From Nitrincola tapanii (GTDB lineage Bacteria > Pseudomonadota > Gammaproteobacteria > Pseudomonadales > Balneatricaceae), in contig NZ_SMRS01000005.1 in assembly GCF_008368715.1 (NCBI RefSeq), positions 62,001-126,000 of the forward strand: a DNA stretch of 64,000 bases, read 5' to 3'. Positions 8,423-17,235 of this stretch are shown piece by piece. The first letter of the stretch is position 1, and the number at the start of each line of letters is the position of its first letter. The notes under the pieces were generated by a model. It saw nothing but the letters and a program-made list of their open reading frames with translations. It made no database searches and had not been told where the DNA came from. The translations under genes and the position numbers were made by a program.

Positions 8423-10000
8423 ATGTCGATTGCCCAGGAAGTTTCCAAACGTCGTACTTTTGCGATTATTTCGCACCCGGATGCTGGTAAAACCACCATC
8501 ACCGAAAAACTCTTGCTCTTAGGTCAGTTGATTCAGGTGGCCGGTACCGTCAAGGGGCGTGGCAGTGACCGCCATGCCACCTCAGACTGGATGAGTATGG
8601 AGCAGGAACGTGGCATTTCGATTACCTCCTCAGTGATGCAGTTCCCGTACAACGGACGGATTGTGAATCTGCTGGATACTCCGGGCCACGAAGACTTTTC
8701 GGAAGATACCTACCGTACACTGACCGCAGTTGATTCTGCGCTCATGGTGGTGGATGGTGCGAAGGGGGTTGAGGATCGTACGATTAAATTGATGGAAGTG
8801 TGTCGGCTGCGTGATACGCCCATCTTCTCCTTTGTGAATAAGTTGGACCGTGATATTCGTGATCCGATCGAGTTGCTGGATGAGATTGAAGAGGTCCTGA
8901 ATATTCAGGCCGCACCGATCAATTGGCCGATTGGTTCCGGTAAATGGTTTAAAGGTGTCTATAACCTGTACACCGATACTTTACACCTCTACACCCCAGG
9001 CATGGGGCACACCCTAGCGGATGAACGTTTGATTCTGGGGTTGGAGAGTGATGAAGCGCGTGCGCTGCTGGACGATGAATACGATAGTTTTGTGGAAGAG
9101 ATTGAGTTGGTCCGGGGTGCGACCCATGCTTGGGATATGCAGGCTTACTTGCAGGGTGTGATGACACCTGTGTTCTTCGGGACGGCACTGGGCAATTTTG
9201 GTGTGCGAGAAATGCTCAATGAGTTTGTGCAGTGGGCACCTGCGCCGCCTTCACGCCCGACTGAAACACGCTCGGTTGCGGCGGACGAGGCCGAGTTTTC
9301 CGGGTTTGTCTTTAAAATTCAGGCGAACATGGATCCTAAGCATCGTGACCGTATCGCCTTTATGCGTATCTGTTCGGGCAGTTACACTCGCGGTATGAAG
9401 ATGCGCCATGTGCGTACTGGAAAGGATGTGCGTATTGCCGATGCGGTGACCTTTTTGGCCGGTGATCGTGAGAACGTTGAAGAGGCCTGGTCGGGGGATA
9501 TTATCGGGCTGCATAACCACGGTACCATTCAGATTGGCGACACCTTTACGGCAGGTGAAGCATTAAAGTTCACGGGGATTCCTCATTTTGCGCCTGAGAT
9601 GTTCCGTCGGGTGCGCCCGAAAGATCCGTTGAAAATGAAGCAATTACAAAAAGGCTTGCAGCAGCTTTCGGAAGAAGGTGCGGTTCAGTTGTTCCAGCCA
9701 CTGAAAAACAACGATCTCATCTTGGGTGCGGTGGGTCAGTTGCAGTTTGAGGTGGTGGTCTATCGTTTGCGGGATGAGTACAAGGTGGAATGTCTGTATG
9801 AAGCCGTATCGGTGCAGACCGCACGTTGGGTCGAGTGCACGGATCCGAAAATGCTGGAGGATTTCCGTAAGAAAGCCCATGAAAACCTAGCTTTAGATGG
9901 TGCGGGCTTGTTGACTTATCTAGCGCCCACGCGGGTCAATCTCTCTCTCACCCAAGAGCGTTGGCCGGATGTGGCTTTCCGTGCGACACGTGAACATTAA
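8423..10000 (+). CDS. prfC: Peptide chain release factor 3 (RF3)
   Basis: This 525-residue translational GTPase removes RF1/RF2 from the ribosome after peptide release. The G1 motif HPDAGKTT is at residues 18-25, switch [10 protein letters not shown] near 85-92 and NKLD near 139-142. The stretch [20 protein letters not shown] distinguishes RF3 from EF-G, and the length matches the family (about 527-530). The Shine-Dalgarno is weak (AGAAGA). The stop codon is immediately followed by the ATG of the tatD-like gene, so the two are probably co-transcribed. Confidence 0.97.
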   Translation: MSIAQEVSKRRTFAIISHPDAGKTTITEKLLLLGQLIQVAGTVKGRGSDRHATSDWMSMEQERGISITSSVMQFPYNGRIVNLLDTPGHEDFSEDTYRTLTAVDSALMVVDGAKGVEDRTIKLMEVCRLRDTPIFSFVNKLDRDIRDPIELLDEIEEVLNIQAAPINWPIGSGKWFKGVYNLYTDTLHLYTPGMGHTLADERLILGLESDEARALLDDEYDSFVEEIELVRGATHAWDMQAYLQGVMTPVFFGTALGNFGVREMLNEFVQWAPAPPSRPTETRSVAADEAEFSGFVFKIQANMDPKHRDRIAFMRICSGSYTRGMKMRHVRTGKDVRIADAVTFLAGDRENVEEAWSGDIIGLHNHGTIQIGDTFTAGEALKFTGIPHFAPEMFRRVRPKDPLKMKQLQKGLQQLSEEGAVQLFQPLKNNDLILGAVGQLQFEVVVYRLRDEYKVECLYEAVSVQTARWVECTDPKMLEDFRKKAHENLALDGAGLLTYLAPTRVNLSLTQERWPDVAFRATREH

Positions 10001-10807
10001 ATGCTGATTGATACCCACTGTCATCTTGATTTCCCAGAGCTGGAGTTGGAATGCCAGCTCTGGTTGCAAGAGATAGCTGGGTTAGACTCTGCGTCGAGGG
10101 TGGCAGAGGGTCGTTTAGTGGAACGTATCCTTGTGCCGGCGATTAGTGCCGAGTTTTTCCCCCGAGTATTGGCTTGCGCACAGCGGGAGCCGGATCGGAT
10201 TAAAGTCGCACTGGGTTTGCATCCTTGCTTTCTAGCAGCACATCAGGCGCAAAGTCTTGAGGTCTTAGAGGCTCAACTGGCGGACAATCCTAAGGTGGTG
10301 GCCTTAGGTGAGATAGGTTTGGACGCTCGGGAAGGGCAGGCAGATCTAGCTGAGCAGATCCCTTGGTTAGAAGCGCAGTTACGTTTGGCTCAGAGTTACT
10401 CTAAACCTGTACTCTTGCATGTTGTGAAAGCACATGATCAGGTTTTGGCTTTATTGCGCCGTTTCTCGCTGCCTTGTGGTGGTATCGTGCATGCTTTCTC
10501 CGGCAGTGCACAGCAGGCGCAACAGTATATTGCTTTAGGGTTTTGTTTAGGGGTGGGAGGGGTGCTGACCTATCCACGTGCGCATAAACTCAGGCGCTTG
10601 GTGCAGCAGTTGCCTCTCGAGCATTGGGTGTTGGAAACCGATGCCCCGGACATGGTGCCGGCGGGAGTACAGGGCTGTAACTCACCCCGTTATTTGCCCG
10701 AGATTGCACATGTTTTGGCAGAGTTGCGTCAAGAATCCTTAGCCAATGTCATCGCACAAACGGGACAGAATGCCTGCCGTTTGATTCCACAGTTAGCTGG
10801 GCCTTAA
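10001..10807 (+). CDS. TatD family metal-dependent hydrolase (DNase)
   Basis: The 268-residue TIM-barrel amidohydrolase starts MLIDTHCHLD, giving the HxH metal ligands at residues 6 and 8. The Glu of GEIGLD (near 104), the His of LLHVVKAHD and HAFSGS, and the Asp of ETDAPDM supply the rest of the two-metal site. TatD proteins are Mg-dependent 3'-5' exonucleases or deoxyribonucleases, also implicated in D-aminoacyl-tRNA deacylation; which paralogue this is (TatD, YcfH, YjjV) cannot be fixed. It starts at the base after the prfC stop codon, suggesting translational coupling. Confidence 0.92.
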   Translation: MLIDTHCHLDFPELELECQLWLQEIAGLDSASRVAEGRLVERILVPAISAEFFPRVLACAQREPDRIKVALGLHPCFLAAHQAQSLEVLEAQLADNPKVVALGEIGLDAREGQADLAEQIPWLEAQLRLAQSYSKPVLLHVVKAHDQVLALLRRFSLPCGGIVHAFSGSAQQAQQYIALGFCLGVGGVLTYPRAHKLRRLVQQLPLEHWVLETDAPDMVPAGVQGCNSPRYLPEIAHVLAELRQESLANVIAQTGQNACRLIPQLAGP

Positions 10808-10826
10808 GCCGACTCTTGGAATCGGC
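10808..10826 (+). terminator. Weak hairpin after tatD-like gene
   Basis: GCCGA (10808-10812) and TCGGC (10822-10826) can pair directly after the stop codon. There is no clear T-run, so this is only a candidate terminator between convergent genes. Confidence 0.3.
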
Positions 10827-10846
10827 AGTTCTTCGCTCCAGCTGCT

Positions 10847-11245
10847 TTAGCTACGGTTGTAATAACTGGCGTAGATGTTTTCCATAGCACGCCAAGCGGC
10901 ATCTGTATGTGCATTAATGGGTAAGCGATAAATACGCCCATCATCACTTTCGCTCTGATAACTCTGATCCGGTGGGTTGATCAGCATACGGGCAAAATTA
11001 AGGGGATAGTTAGGGCCTTTCACCTGTTGTCCATAGACCTCTTCCACGGGGCGGAGCAGGGTGCGTGCCGAAGCGACATTGCTAAGAGAATAGCAACGTG
11101 AGCGCCCATCACCTCGGCAAAGTTTAAGACTGCGAGCGTCCAACGTGTAATAAGTGGCCGCCGGGGTTTGTTGTGGCAGGCTCGGCATCGATAAACAGCC
11201 ACTGAGCAATAGGCTGGTTAAGGCAACAACCAAGATGGACTTCAT
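10847..11245 (-). CDS. Small predicted lipoprotein of unknown function
   Basis: The 132-residue protein begins MKSILVVALTSLLLSGC, a lipoprotein signal with lipobox LLSGC, so the mature protein should start at Cys17 and be lipidated. Nothing else is recognised. It has several Tyr/Ser-rich stretches and three further Cys residues, two of them close together (LCRGDGRSRCYS). The start was set at 11245 because AAGGAAGGAG lies just upstream and the signal peptide begins there, although the frame is open further. It lies 38 bp downstream of fabY on the same strand and may share its transcript. Confidence 0.72.
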   Translation of the reverse strand: MKSILVVALTSLLLSGCLSMPSLPQQTPAATYYTLDARSLKLCRGDGRSRCYSLSNVASARTLLRPVEEVYGQQVKGPNYPLNFARMLINPPDQSYQSESDDGRIYRLPINAHTDAAWRAMENIYASYYNRS

Positions 11246-11283
11246 CGAATACTCCTTCCTTAGTACAGGCTTCACGCTTAGGG

Positions 11284-13200
11284 TTATTTTTCTGTCCAGT
11301 CGGCATAGGGATTATCCACATCCACCGAGATGGCCTGAGCATAACCGGGCAGTTTGATTTCACGATCGCTGATGGTTAAATCTTCACCGGTCAGCACTTG
11401 ATGATCGTAGCGATAAATTGGACGTGCCTGACCGCGAATTTGGGCTTGGTCATAGGCCTGAGCGGTTTCGCGAACGCTTTCTCGCGCCTTCTGCCAGTGC
11501 GTCAGCGTTTCTGTCGCATAACGTTGTTGCAAAAGTTTCTCGGTCGCTAGGGGAGAGAGTAAAAGGGCGCTGGCATTGTTGCCGCCAAAGCCTTTGGCAT
11601 TGATTAAAACAGAGTCCATCCCTTCAACACCCACATCCAGATGCTGCAAAGGTAGCTTCAGGTTGGATTGATGGACGTCACCGGCGATCTCTGGCGTCGT
11701 GATGAGGCCGGGAATAATGCCATATTTCCAAACCCCTAAAGCGGACATGATCTGATCGCCACCGGCACAGCCTTGCGAGTGGCCAACATAGGCTTTCACT
11801 GCCGAGACTGGCCAGTGTGGAATGGAAAATGCTTTGGCTGTTTCGTTAATGACATGCGATTCGGTAACACGGTTTTGTGGCGTGCTGGTGCCATGCGCTT
11901 GCACATAACTACGCTGGCGCAGAGACTCTTCACCTAATAAACGGCGTGCTAAGGAGGCCGCTTTAGCGAGGGTCATGTAATTGCCGATACCTGGGGCGGA
12001 AATGGATTTTTTATAACCATCGGCATGTACATAAACATCGGCGACCGCTCCGTAAATTTCAGCACCTGTGGCCAAGGCCAGATCATCACTCATCAACACC
12101 AGGTATTGGCTGGCTTCTCCGATCGTAAAACCACAGTTATTACCGAAAGGACGACAAGCGCGGCGATAGGCTGCATCGTTCATGGCACTGAGTTGATCCA
12201 ACGCCATGAGATCCTTGTCTTCAGCCAAAGCCCCCATCGCACGGAAGCCTTCAATGATTTCGGGCGTAACCGGTGCGTCGCTGCCACCCACCAAAACCAG
12301 TTTACGGCGCCCACTGCGAATCTCCTCGACACCGCTGCGCAGGTTGTAGAGGAAGGTCGCACAGGCACCCAAGGCGCCACCTGTCATCCCTGCATTGCCT
12401 AACAGGTAAGCGTTGACGAAGTCGGCAGGCATCTGTGCATAGCCTAAGGGCATCTGTTTTGAAGTGGTGCGTTTGCCCAAAGCGGGAAATTTAGTCAGCC
12501 CCCCAAAACCAGCATCATCTAATTGACCGATGGAGTTGCTGGCAAATACCGCTATTTGATCAGGCGACAGTTGTTGTGCCAGCTGATCAAAATCGATTCC
12601 TACCGACTGCATGGCATCGGAGGCCGCAAACACACTCATTTGTAATCCGCGCGGATGGTTGCGCGATTGATAGAGGCTGGCGGGATCAAACCCTGTAGGT
12701 AACATGCCGGCACTTTGAACGGCGGCCACACGGCTATCTGGAAAAATTACGTCACACAGGCCGCTGACTTCAACCTGAGTCAACCCACCTTCACGCTCTG
12801 TGAGGCGCCAGTTGTCTGGAATGACGGCCGGTAGGTGGCGACTGCGTAAACAGAAGGTTAATCCTGGGGCATCACCTTGAAGGCTCGCGGGACGATTGAG
12901 CATGATATGCTGCACATCAAACCAATCCGGATGGATACGTCGGATCAGAGTATTGTCGCGAATGTAGGGCTCGAGCTCCTGGAGCAACTCATGTATGGGG
13001 CGTGATTGGCCTTCGCGTGTGACATAGCTGTCACCTTCATAGCGCAGTAAGCCCATCAAGCTGGCCAAGCTCATCAATGTTTCTGTTTTGCTGTCGGTAT
13101 CCAGTCGATCCAGAATCAAACGGCGGTAGCCGTGATGAAAGGAAGAACGGCCGGCTGGATTAATGCCGCCGAAACCGACGATAACAGGAAGCTGTGACAA
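11284..13200 (-). CDS. fabY: Beta-ketoacyl-ACP synthase of the FabY type
   Basis: The 638-residue condensing enzyme is far longer than FabB/FabF (about 410) and starts with the FabY-like QLPVIVGFGGINPAGRSSFHHG. The thiolase-fold active site is visible: Cys in GACATFLYN (about residue 280), His in QAHGTSTPQNR and His in YVGHSQGCAGG, a Cys-His-His triad. In Pseudomonas aeruginosa FabY starts fatty acid synthesis by condensing acetyl-CoA with malonyl-ACP, replacing FabH. It is monocistronic or paired with the small lipoprotein. Its presence supports a Pseudomonas/Oceanospirillales-type lineage. Whether fabH also exists cannot be seen here. Confidence 0.9.
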   Translation of the reverse strand: MSQLPVIVGFGGINPAGRSSFHHGYRRLILDRLDTDSKTETLMSLASLMGLLRYEGDSYVTREGQSRPIHELLQELEPYIRDNTLIRRIHPDWFDVQHIMLNRPASLQGDAPGLTFCLRSRHLPAVIPDNWRLTEREGGLTQVEVSGLCDVIFPDSRVAAVQSAGMLPTGFDPASLYQSRNHPRGLQMSVFAASDAMQSVGIDFDQLAQQLSPDQIAVFASNSIGQLDDAGFGGLTKFPALGKRTTSKQMPLGYAQMPADFVNAYLLGNAGMTGGALGACATFLYNLRSGVEEIRSGRRKLVLVGGSDAPVTPEIIEGFRAMGALAEDKDLMALDQLSAMNDAAYRRACRPFGNNCGFTIGEASQYLVLMSDDLALATGAEIYGAVADVYVHADGYKKSISAPGIGNYMTLAKAASLARRLLGEESLRQRSYVQAHGTSTPQNRVTESHVINETAKAFSIPHWPVSAVKAYVGHSQGCAGGDQIMSALGVWKYGIIPGLITTPEIAGDVHQSNLKLPLQHLDVGVEGMDSVLINAKGFGGNNASALLLSPLATEKLLQQRYATETLTHWQKARESVRETAQAYDQAQIRGQARPIYRYDHQVLTGEDLTISDREIKLPGYAQAISVDVDNPYADWTEK

Positions 13201-13530
13201 GGGGGGCTCCTTGAACTGGCAGTGCAGAAAAATATCAGAGAGTGGTCTATTTTATCTGTAAGGCATCAGGCATACCAGCGTTGTCCGAGGTTGATTCCGA
13301 TTCAGTCGTTGCTTCATCTTAGGTTCAGGCATTATCCGTTCTGATAGGCCGGTTTTAGGCGCAAGAGTTCAGGCATCAGAGTTTAGGAAGCAGCACTTGG
13401 GTGTACAAAGTTTAGTGGGTAGACGTTCGGCTTCAACAACGCTTAAACCTAAGCAAAGGGCGCCGCTTGGATCAGACTGTGCGGGTGCGCAGGAGACATT
13501 TTCAATTCAGCTCAAAATGAGATTAAGACG
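13201..13530. other. 330-bp divergent intergenic region fabY / OmpA-like gene
   Basis: No gene is seen here. The 8-mer TCAGGCAT occurs three times in the same orientation (13266-13273, 13325-13332, 13369-13376), twice preceded by GT. The region must hold the promoters of both flanking genes, but no convincing -35/-10 pair stands out. Confidence 0.6.
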
Positions 13531-14184
13531 ATGAAAAAAATTTTAGTATCGGCTTTGGCATTTAGTGTTTTGGCCGGCTGTACCACGCTAGATCCCTATA
13601 CGCAGCAGCCCAAAACCTCGAATGTTGTGAAAGGCGGTGCCGGGGGAGCTGTGGGGGGTGCGGCACTCGGAGCCATGGTGGCGGGTAGCGGTAAGCGTAA
13701 TGAAGGCGCGCTTGCTGGAGCGCTCTTAGGTGCGGTTGTGGGGGGTGGACTCGGTTATTACATGGATCAACAGGAAGCCCAGTTGCGTCAGCAATTACAG
13801 GGCACAGGTGTGGATGTGAATCGAGTCGGAGACGAGATTCAGTTGGTGATGCCGGGTAGTATTACCTTTGCAACCAATGAAGATCGCATTGATCCTTCTT
13901 TTTTCTCCACTCTGGACTCAGTGGCAAATGTTTTGCGCCAGTATGATCAGACTTTGATTGTGGTGGAGGGGCATACAGATAGCACGGGTTCATTGCAGTA
14001 CAATCAGCAGCTGTCTGAGCGTCGAGCCAACTCTGTGGCGCAGCGTTTGATGAGTAGCGGCGTGAACGGTATGCGAATCACGACAGTGGGTTATGGCCCT
14101 AACCGTCCGGTGGCGGATAATTCCACTGCGCACGGTCGCTCTCTGAACCGTCGTGTTGAAATTAAAATCAGTGGTCAAGGCTAG
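13531..14184 (+). CDS. OmpA-family outer-membrane lipoprotein with glycine zipper (YiaD-like)
   Basis: The 217-residue protein has a lipoprotein signal with lipobox LAGC (Cys16). A glycine-zipper stretch (about 34-80, rich in GG and GA) may insert in membrane, and a C-terminal OmpA peptidoglycan-binding domain follows (about 105-215; FATNEDRIDP, EGHTDSTGS, LSERRANSV, NRRVEI). The domain pattern anchors the outer membrane to peptidoglycan and matches the YiaD/PA0833-type family. It stands alone, divergent from fabY, with a strong terminator downstream. The exact role is not known from sequence. Confidence 0.88.
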   Translation: MKKILVSALAFSVLAGCTTLDPYTQQPKTSNVVKGGAGGAVGGAALGAMVAGSGKRNEGALAGALLGAVVGGGLGYYMDQQEAQLRQQLQGTGVDVNRVGDEIQLVMPGSITFATNEDRIDPSFFSTLDSVANVLRQYDQTLIVVEGHTDSTGSLQYNQQLSERRANSVAQRLMSSGVNGMRITTVGYGPNRPVADNSTAHGRSLNRRVEIKISGQG

Positions 14185-14290
14185 AGATGATGGCTTGAGG
14201 TGAAGTGGCTGAGTGCTTGGCAGAGGGTTCTGGGCTTAGCTTGCTCAAGCCTTTAAATGACTCGAGAATTCTGAACGACTCGATAGATTA

Positions 14291-14308
14291 GGGGCGCTCA
14301 AGCGCCCC
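14291..14308. terminator. GC-rich terminator hairpin after the OmpA-like gene
   Basis: GGGGCGC (14291-14297) and GCGCCCC (14302-14308) pair perfectly around TCAA. Only TTGTGAT follows, so termination may be partial. It lies between convergent genes and may serve both strands. Confidence 0.65.
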
Positions 14309-14393
14309 TTGTGATACAGTCTAGGCGGTTCGCTGGATAGGTTTGGCGCAAAGTGGGTGGATAATTCGAATCGCCAGATCGGTGTTCCGAGGT

Positions 14394-14588
14394 TTAAAGG
14401 TCGGCGCTTTCATCCAAGCGGTTGAATTTGTTCAGCAGCTGCTGCAAGCGTTCACTTTGGTTTTGGGCGGAGGTTTCCAGCTGAGTTTTTTGTTCACGCA
14501 GCTCACTGATTTCCAAGCGTAAGGTTTCTACTTCTTCGATCAAGCTTTCGATTTTGCTGTCTAGCTGATTGAGCAACTCGTTATACAT
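14394..14588 (-). CDS. Small coiled-coil protein (ZapB/TIGR02449-like)
   Basis: The 64-residue protein is almost entirely a heptad-patterned coiled coil rich in Leu, Glu and Gln, starting MYNELLNQLDSKIESLIEEV. Size and composition resemble ZapB and the TIGR02449 family of small cell-division-associated proteins. TIGR02449 genes usually sit beside zapA, which is not the case here. GGAG lies 11 nt before ATG. The family placement rests on general character rather than a unique motif, so SlyX-like or unrelated coiled coils remain possible. Confidence 0.6.
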   Translation of the reverse strand: MYNELLNQLDSKIESLIEEVETLRLEISELREQKTQLETSAQNQSERLQQLLNKFNRLDESADL

Positions 14589-14704
14589 TGCGGGTAAATC
14601 TCCGAAAAATCACATGAGGATAGAGCTGCGCAGCCTAAGAGTCGGTTCCTGAGCTGTCAACTTTAAATCTTCACTCCCTAAATATTTACTCTCTAGGGTA
14701 GGGT

Positions 14705-15913
14705 TTAGTGACTGCGCACCCAGTCATCGCGTTGAATGTTGACCGAGGAAGCGGTTTGCGTATTCAGTGTACCTGAAGCAAAGCTGGCTTCAACCTGATC
14801 CAGTGTGAGGGTGACGCGCGCATTCTGCAGTTCGGAATAGGGCTGGTGTAAAGTATCGTAATGGGTTTGACGACGGTAGACGCTGAGGCGATCACCCGGT
14901 TTGAGTCCGCTCAGACTGCCGGCATTAATCCAAACACGATTGCCTTCTGTTTGGGTGATCCGGGCACTGAAAGCCTGGCAGCGCAACTGTTCACTGATCT
15001 CCTGTGACATCTGGCGTATCAAACGCTCAACCGCTTGGCCATAATCTTCCTGCCAAAAGCCAGCGCTGGCAAAGCCTAGAGGCTTTTCACGTGCATTCCA
15101 GCGTCCTTGGGTTTGATAGTGTTGTTGGAACATCAGCTGCCCAGTCAGTGCGTCGTGAATAAATAGATCTAGGGCAAACTGTCTTAAGTGATGTTGGCTG
15201 GCGTAATCGAGACGGCGATAAAGATCGGTCACCACGTTGGGCTCACGCGGGCCAATAGGATTGGCTTGGCTGAGATCACGAATCACACCGGAAATCAGAA
15301 AGTGCACCTGGGTGGTTTCGCTGTGTGCCGTGGCTTGGGTCAGGGTGCCATCCGCCAGTTGTCGAGTCGGTGCCTGTTGTAGGTTGGGATGCAGGCTCAG
15401 GTGTGTGGCAAGAATCGTATGCAAGCCGGTTTCATGGCTCAAGCGACGTGCTAACAGGTTTGGCAGTTCAGTCGCTGCATTTTGTAACGCGCCGGTAGCG
15501 GCTTGTTGTGGATGTTGGATAGGGAAGGCGGTAAACCCTAAGCTCTTACGGTAGGCCACTTCAGCACGCCCATCCGGACAACCTTGATCGACACTGACTT
15601 CAGCGCGGATTCGCACTTTTAAAATCGTGCCTTGAATGCGCTCATCGATGACTTCAACGTTACTGAGGCGGCCTAAACTGCTCATCCTCAGATTGTCCAT
15701 CTGCAGGATGCCGCCTTGGATTTCGGTGGTGGTGGAAATATAGGCCGCCGCCTGCAGCGCGGCTAACTCAGATGCTTGTGCCACCGCGCTGCGACGCGCA
15801 TTACCGAGATCACCATTGATAATCGTTGCACTGCCCTCAGCCTCAACCCATAGAGGAGAGGCTTGTGCGGAAAAACAGTAAAGGCTGAGCAATAAAATGC
15901 AAAGGCGTAACAT
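14705..15913 (-). CDS. flgT: Flagellar assembly protein FlgT (H-ring component)
   Basis: The 402-residue protein has a Sec signal peptide (MLRLCILLLSLYCFSAQA). The N-terminal domain (WVEAEGSATI, ARRSAVAQASELAALQAAAY) and the C-terminal SH3-like stretch (VWINAGSLSGLKPGDRLSVYRR) are typical of FlgT. In Vibrio FlgT forms the H ring around the basal body and helps recruit MotX/MotY. The frame opens earlier with TTG at 15976, but ATG 15913 is directly followed by the signal peptide and is preferred. It is divergent from flgO-flgP, as in Vibrio; no other flagellar gene is in the window. Confidence 0.85.
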   Translation of the reverse strand: MLRLCILLLSLYCFSAQASPLWVEAEGSATIINGDLGNARRSAVAQASELAALQAAAYISTTTEIQGGILQMDNLRMSSLGRLSNVEVIDERIQGTILKVRIRAEVSVDQGCPDGRAEVAYRKSLGFTAFPIQHPQQAATGALQNAATELPNLLARRLSHETGLHTILATHLSLHPNLQQAPTRQLADGTLTQATAHSETTQVHFLISGVIRDLSQANPIGPREPNVVTDLYRRLDYASQHHLRQFALDLFIHDALTGQLMFQQHYQTQGRWNAREKPLGFASAGFWQEDYGQAVERLIRQMSQEISEQLRCQAFSARITQTEGNRVWINAGSLSGLKPGDRLSVYRRQTHYDTLHQPYSELQNARVTLTLDQVEASFASGTLNTQTASSVNIQRDDWVRSH

Positions 15914-16047
15914 GGTTGAGGGTACTCGCTGGTTGAGTCGAGAAGAAAAGGTATGCAATTTGTGCGCAGGCTGCAACTAGCAAAGCCTGTCAGTGGCTGA
16001 GGTTTGTGGTAGATTCGCAACATTAAGCGTGAGAAGGCGATAAAAGC

Positions 16048-16761
16048 ATGATCAAAAGAGTTTTGCCGAGTTTAGGGCTGATCAGTGTCTGTTTGGTGAG
16101 TTTGGTAGGGTGCCAACGTTGGACTGTGCCGGTCACGCTGGAACAGGTCAGCCCCCAAGCGCAGGTGCAGCTACAAAACAGCCTAGAGGCGTATGATGAA
16201 AGTCGCGCTTTGCGTCAGCCTCAACCCTTGCCATTGGTGGAAGCGGTTTCACCCGGTACGGATGCTATCAGTGAAGCCATCGCTTTAATGGCTTCGCATT
16301 TGGCGTTGGGTTTGGATGAGCAGCGTGTGCAACGTTTGCCTATGGCGATTATGCCTTTTCGGCGTTTAGAGGCGCGCAACTTTTCCGGTGATATGGGGGA
16401 GCGTTTGGCGGAGAGTTTTATCTACCAGCTCCAGCACCTCGGATACAATCTCGTCGATCATCGTGCAATCAGTTTAACCACCACTGCGAAACTTGATCCT
16501 GATGGAGAAACCCTCTCTTTGTTGCGCAGTCGTAATCGCATCTATTTTATTCTCACCGGTACATATGCAGCCTACCCTGACGGAGTGGTGATCAATGCTC
16601 GAGTGATCGATACCACAACACGTCAGGTGCTTGCCTCGGCACAAAGCCATATTCCGAATCAGCGTTTAGAAGGGCGCTGGCCGGGTTATCATCCGTTGGA
16701 TGCGATAGAGCGCGGTATGATTATTGAAAATCGTCAAGGTCCAGCTGGAGGTGTGTGGTGA
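16048..16761 (+). CDS. flgO: FlgO family outer-membrane lipoprotein
   Basis: The 237-residue lipoprotein has lipobox LVGC (Cys22) and a FlgO domain (about 75-215) with ISEAIALMASHLALGL, IMPFRRLEARN, GERLAESFIYQL and VINARVIDTTT. FlgO and FlgP are outer-membrane proteins needed for stable flagella and motility in Vibrio cholerae. The gene overlaps flgP at its 3' end and is divergent from flgT, with 134 bp holding both promoters. I saw no convincing sigma-28 or sigma-54 promoter there. Confidence 0.85.
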   Translation: MIKRVLPSLGLISVCLVSLVGCQRWTVPVTLEQVSPQAQVQLQNSLEAYDESRALRQPQPLPLVEAVSPGTDAISEAIALMASHLALGLDEQRVQRLPMAIMPFRRLEARNFSGDMGERLAESFIYQLQHLGYNLVDHRAISLTTTAKLDPDGETLSLLRSRNRIYFILTGTYAAYPDGVVINARVIDTTTRQVLASAQSHIPNQRLEGRWPGYHPLDAIERGMIIENRQGPAGGVW

Positions 16762-17213
16762 TCAAGCGTGCGTTATTCGTTGCATTCTGTGCCTTGAGCT
16801 TGAGTGGTTGTGAAACGCTGGCCTATACCCTGGAAAATGCCAGCGCAGATTCTGCACAGTCTCGTCCTGTTCGGCAGGTGGCGAGTCAGCCGCAATGGGT
16901 CAGTGCGACAGGCTATGCGCCGATTAGCTTGCAGCCTGGACAAACTGAGCAGCAGAAAATTCTCATGGCGATGCGTGCGTCTAAGTTACAAGCGTATCAA
17001 GAGCTGGCGGCGATCATTAACGGACAATACCTGTTCGGGACTTCACGTGTTGAGGATATGGTGCTGCAGAATGATCAGTTCAGAACGTCGGTTGCCGGTA
17101 TTGTTCGCGGCGCACGGGTGGTGAAAAGCTATCCGGTGCAGAGCGATACCTATGCAACGGTATTGGAAGTCGATTTAAGTCAGGTTGAGCGCGCTTGGGT
17201 GCAGGCGCGCTAA
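16758..17213 (+). CDS. flgP: FlgP-like LPP20-family outer-membrane lipoprotein
   Basis: The 151-residue lipoprotein has lipobox LSGC followed by ETLAYTLEN. The LPP20/FlgP domain (about 40-150) includes WVSATGYAPIS, KILMAMRASKLQAYQELAAIINGQYL, IVRGARVVKSYPV and YATVLEVDL. GGAGG at 16747-16751 sits 6 nt before the GTG at 16758, and an adjacent GTG at 16755 is too close, so 16758 is chosen. The start overlaps the flgO stop codon, implying translational coupling. It is convergent with glnD. The role follows Vibrio and Campylobacter FlgP: an outer-membrane ring or disc supporting the flagellum. Confidence 0.85.
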   Translation: MIKRALFVAFCALSLSGCETLAYTLENASADSAQSRPVRQVASQPQWVSATGYAPISLQPGQTEQQKILMAMRASKLQAYQELAAIINGQYLFGTSRVEDMVLQNDQFRTSVAGIVRGARVVKSYPVQSDTYATVLEVDLSQVERAWVQAR

Positions 17214-17235
17214 GAGTGTAAGTTTAGTCTTGAGG

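Noticed and set aside
16030-16047. GGCGATAA resembling a sigma-28 -10 element before flgO
   Set aside because: It is next to the start codon and lacks a TAAA element at the right distance.
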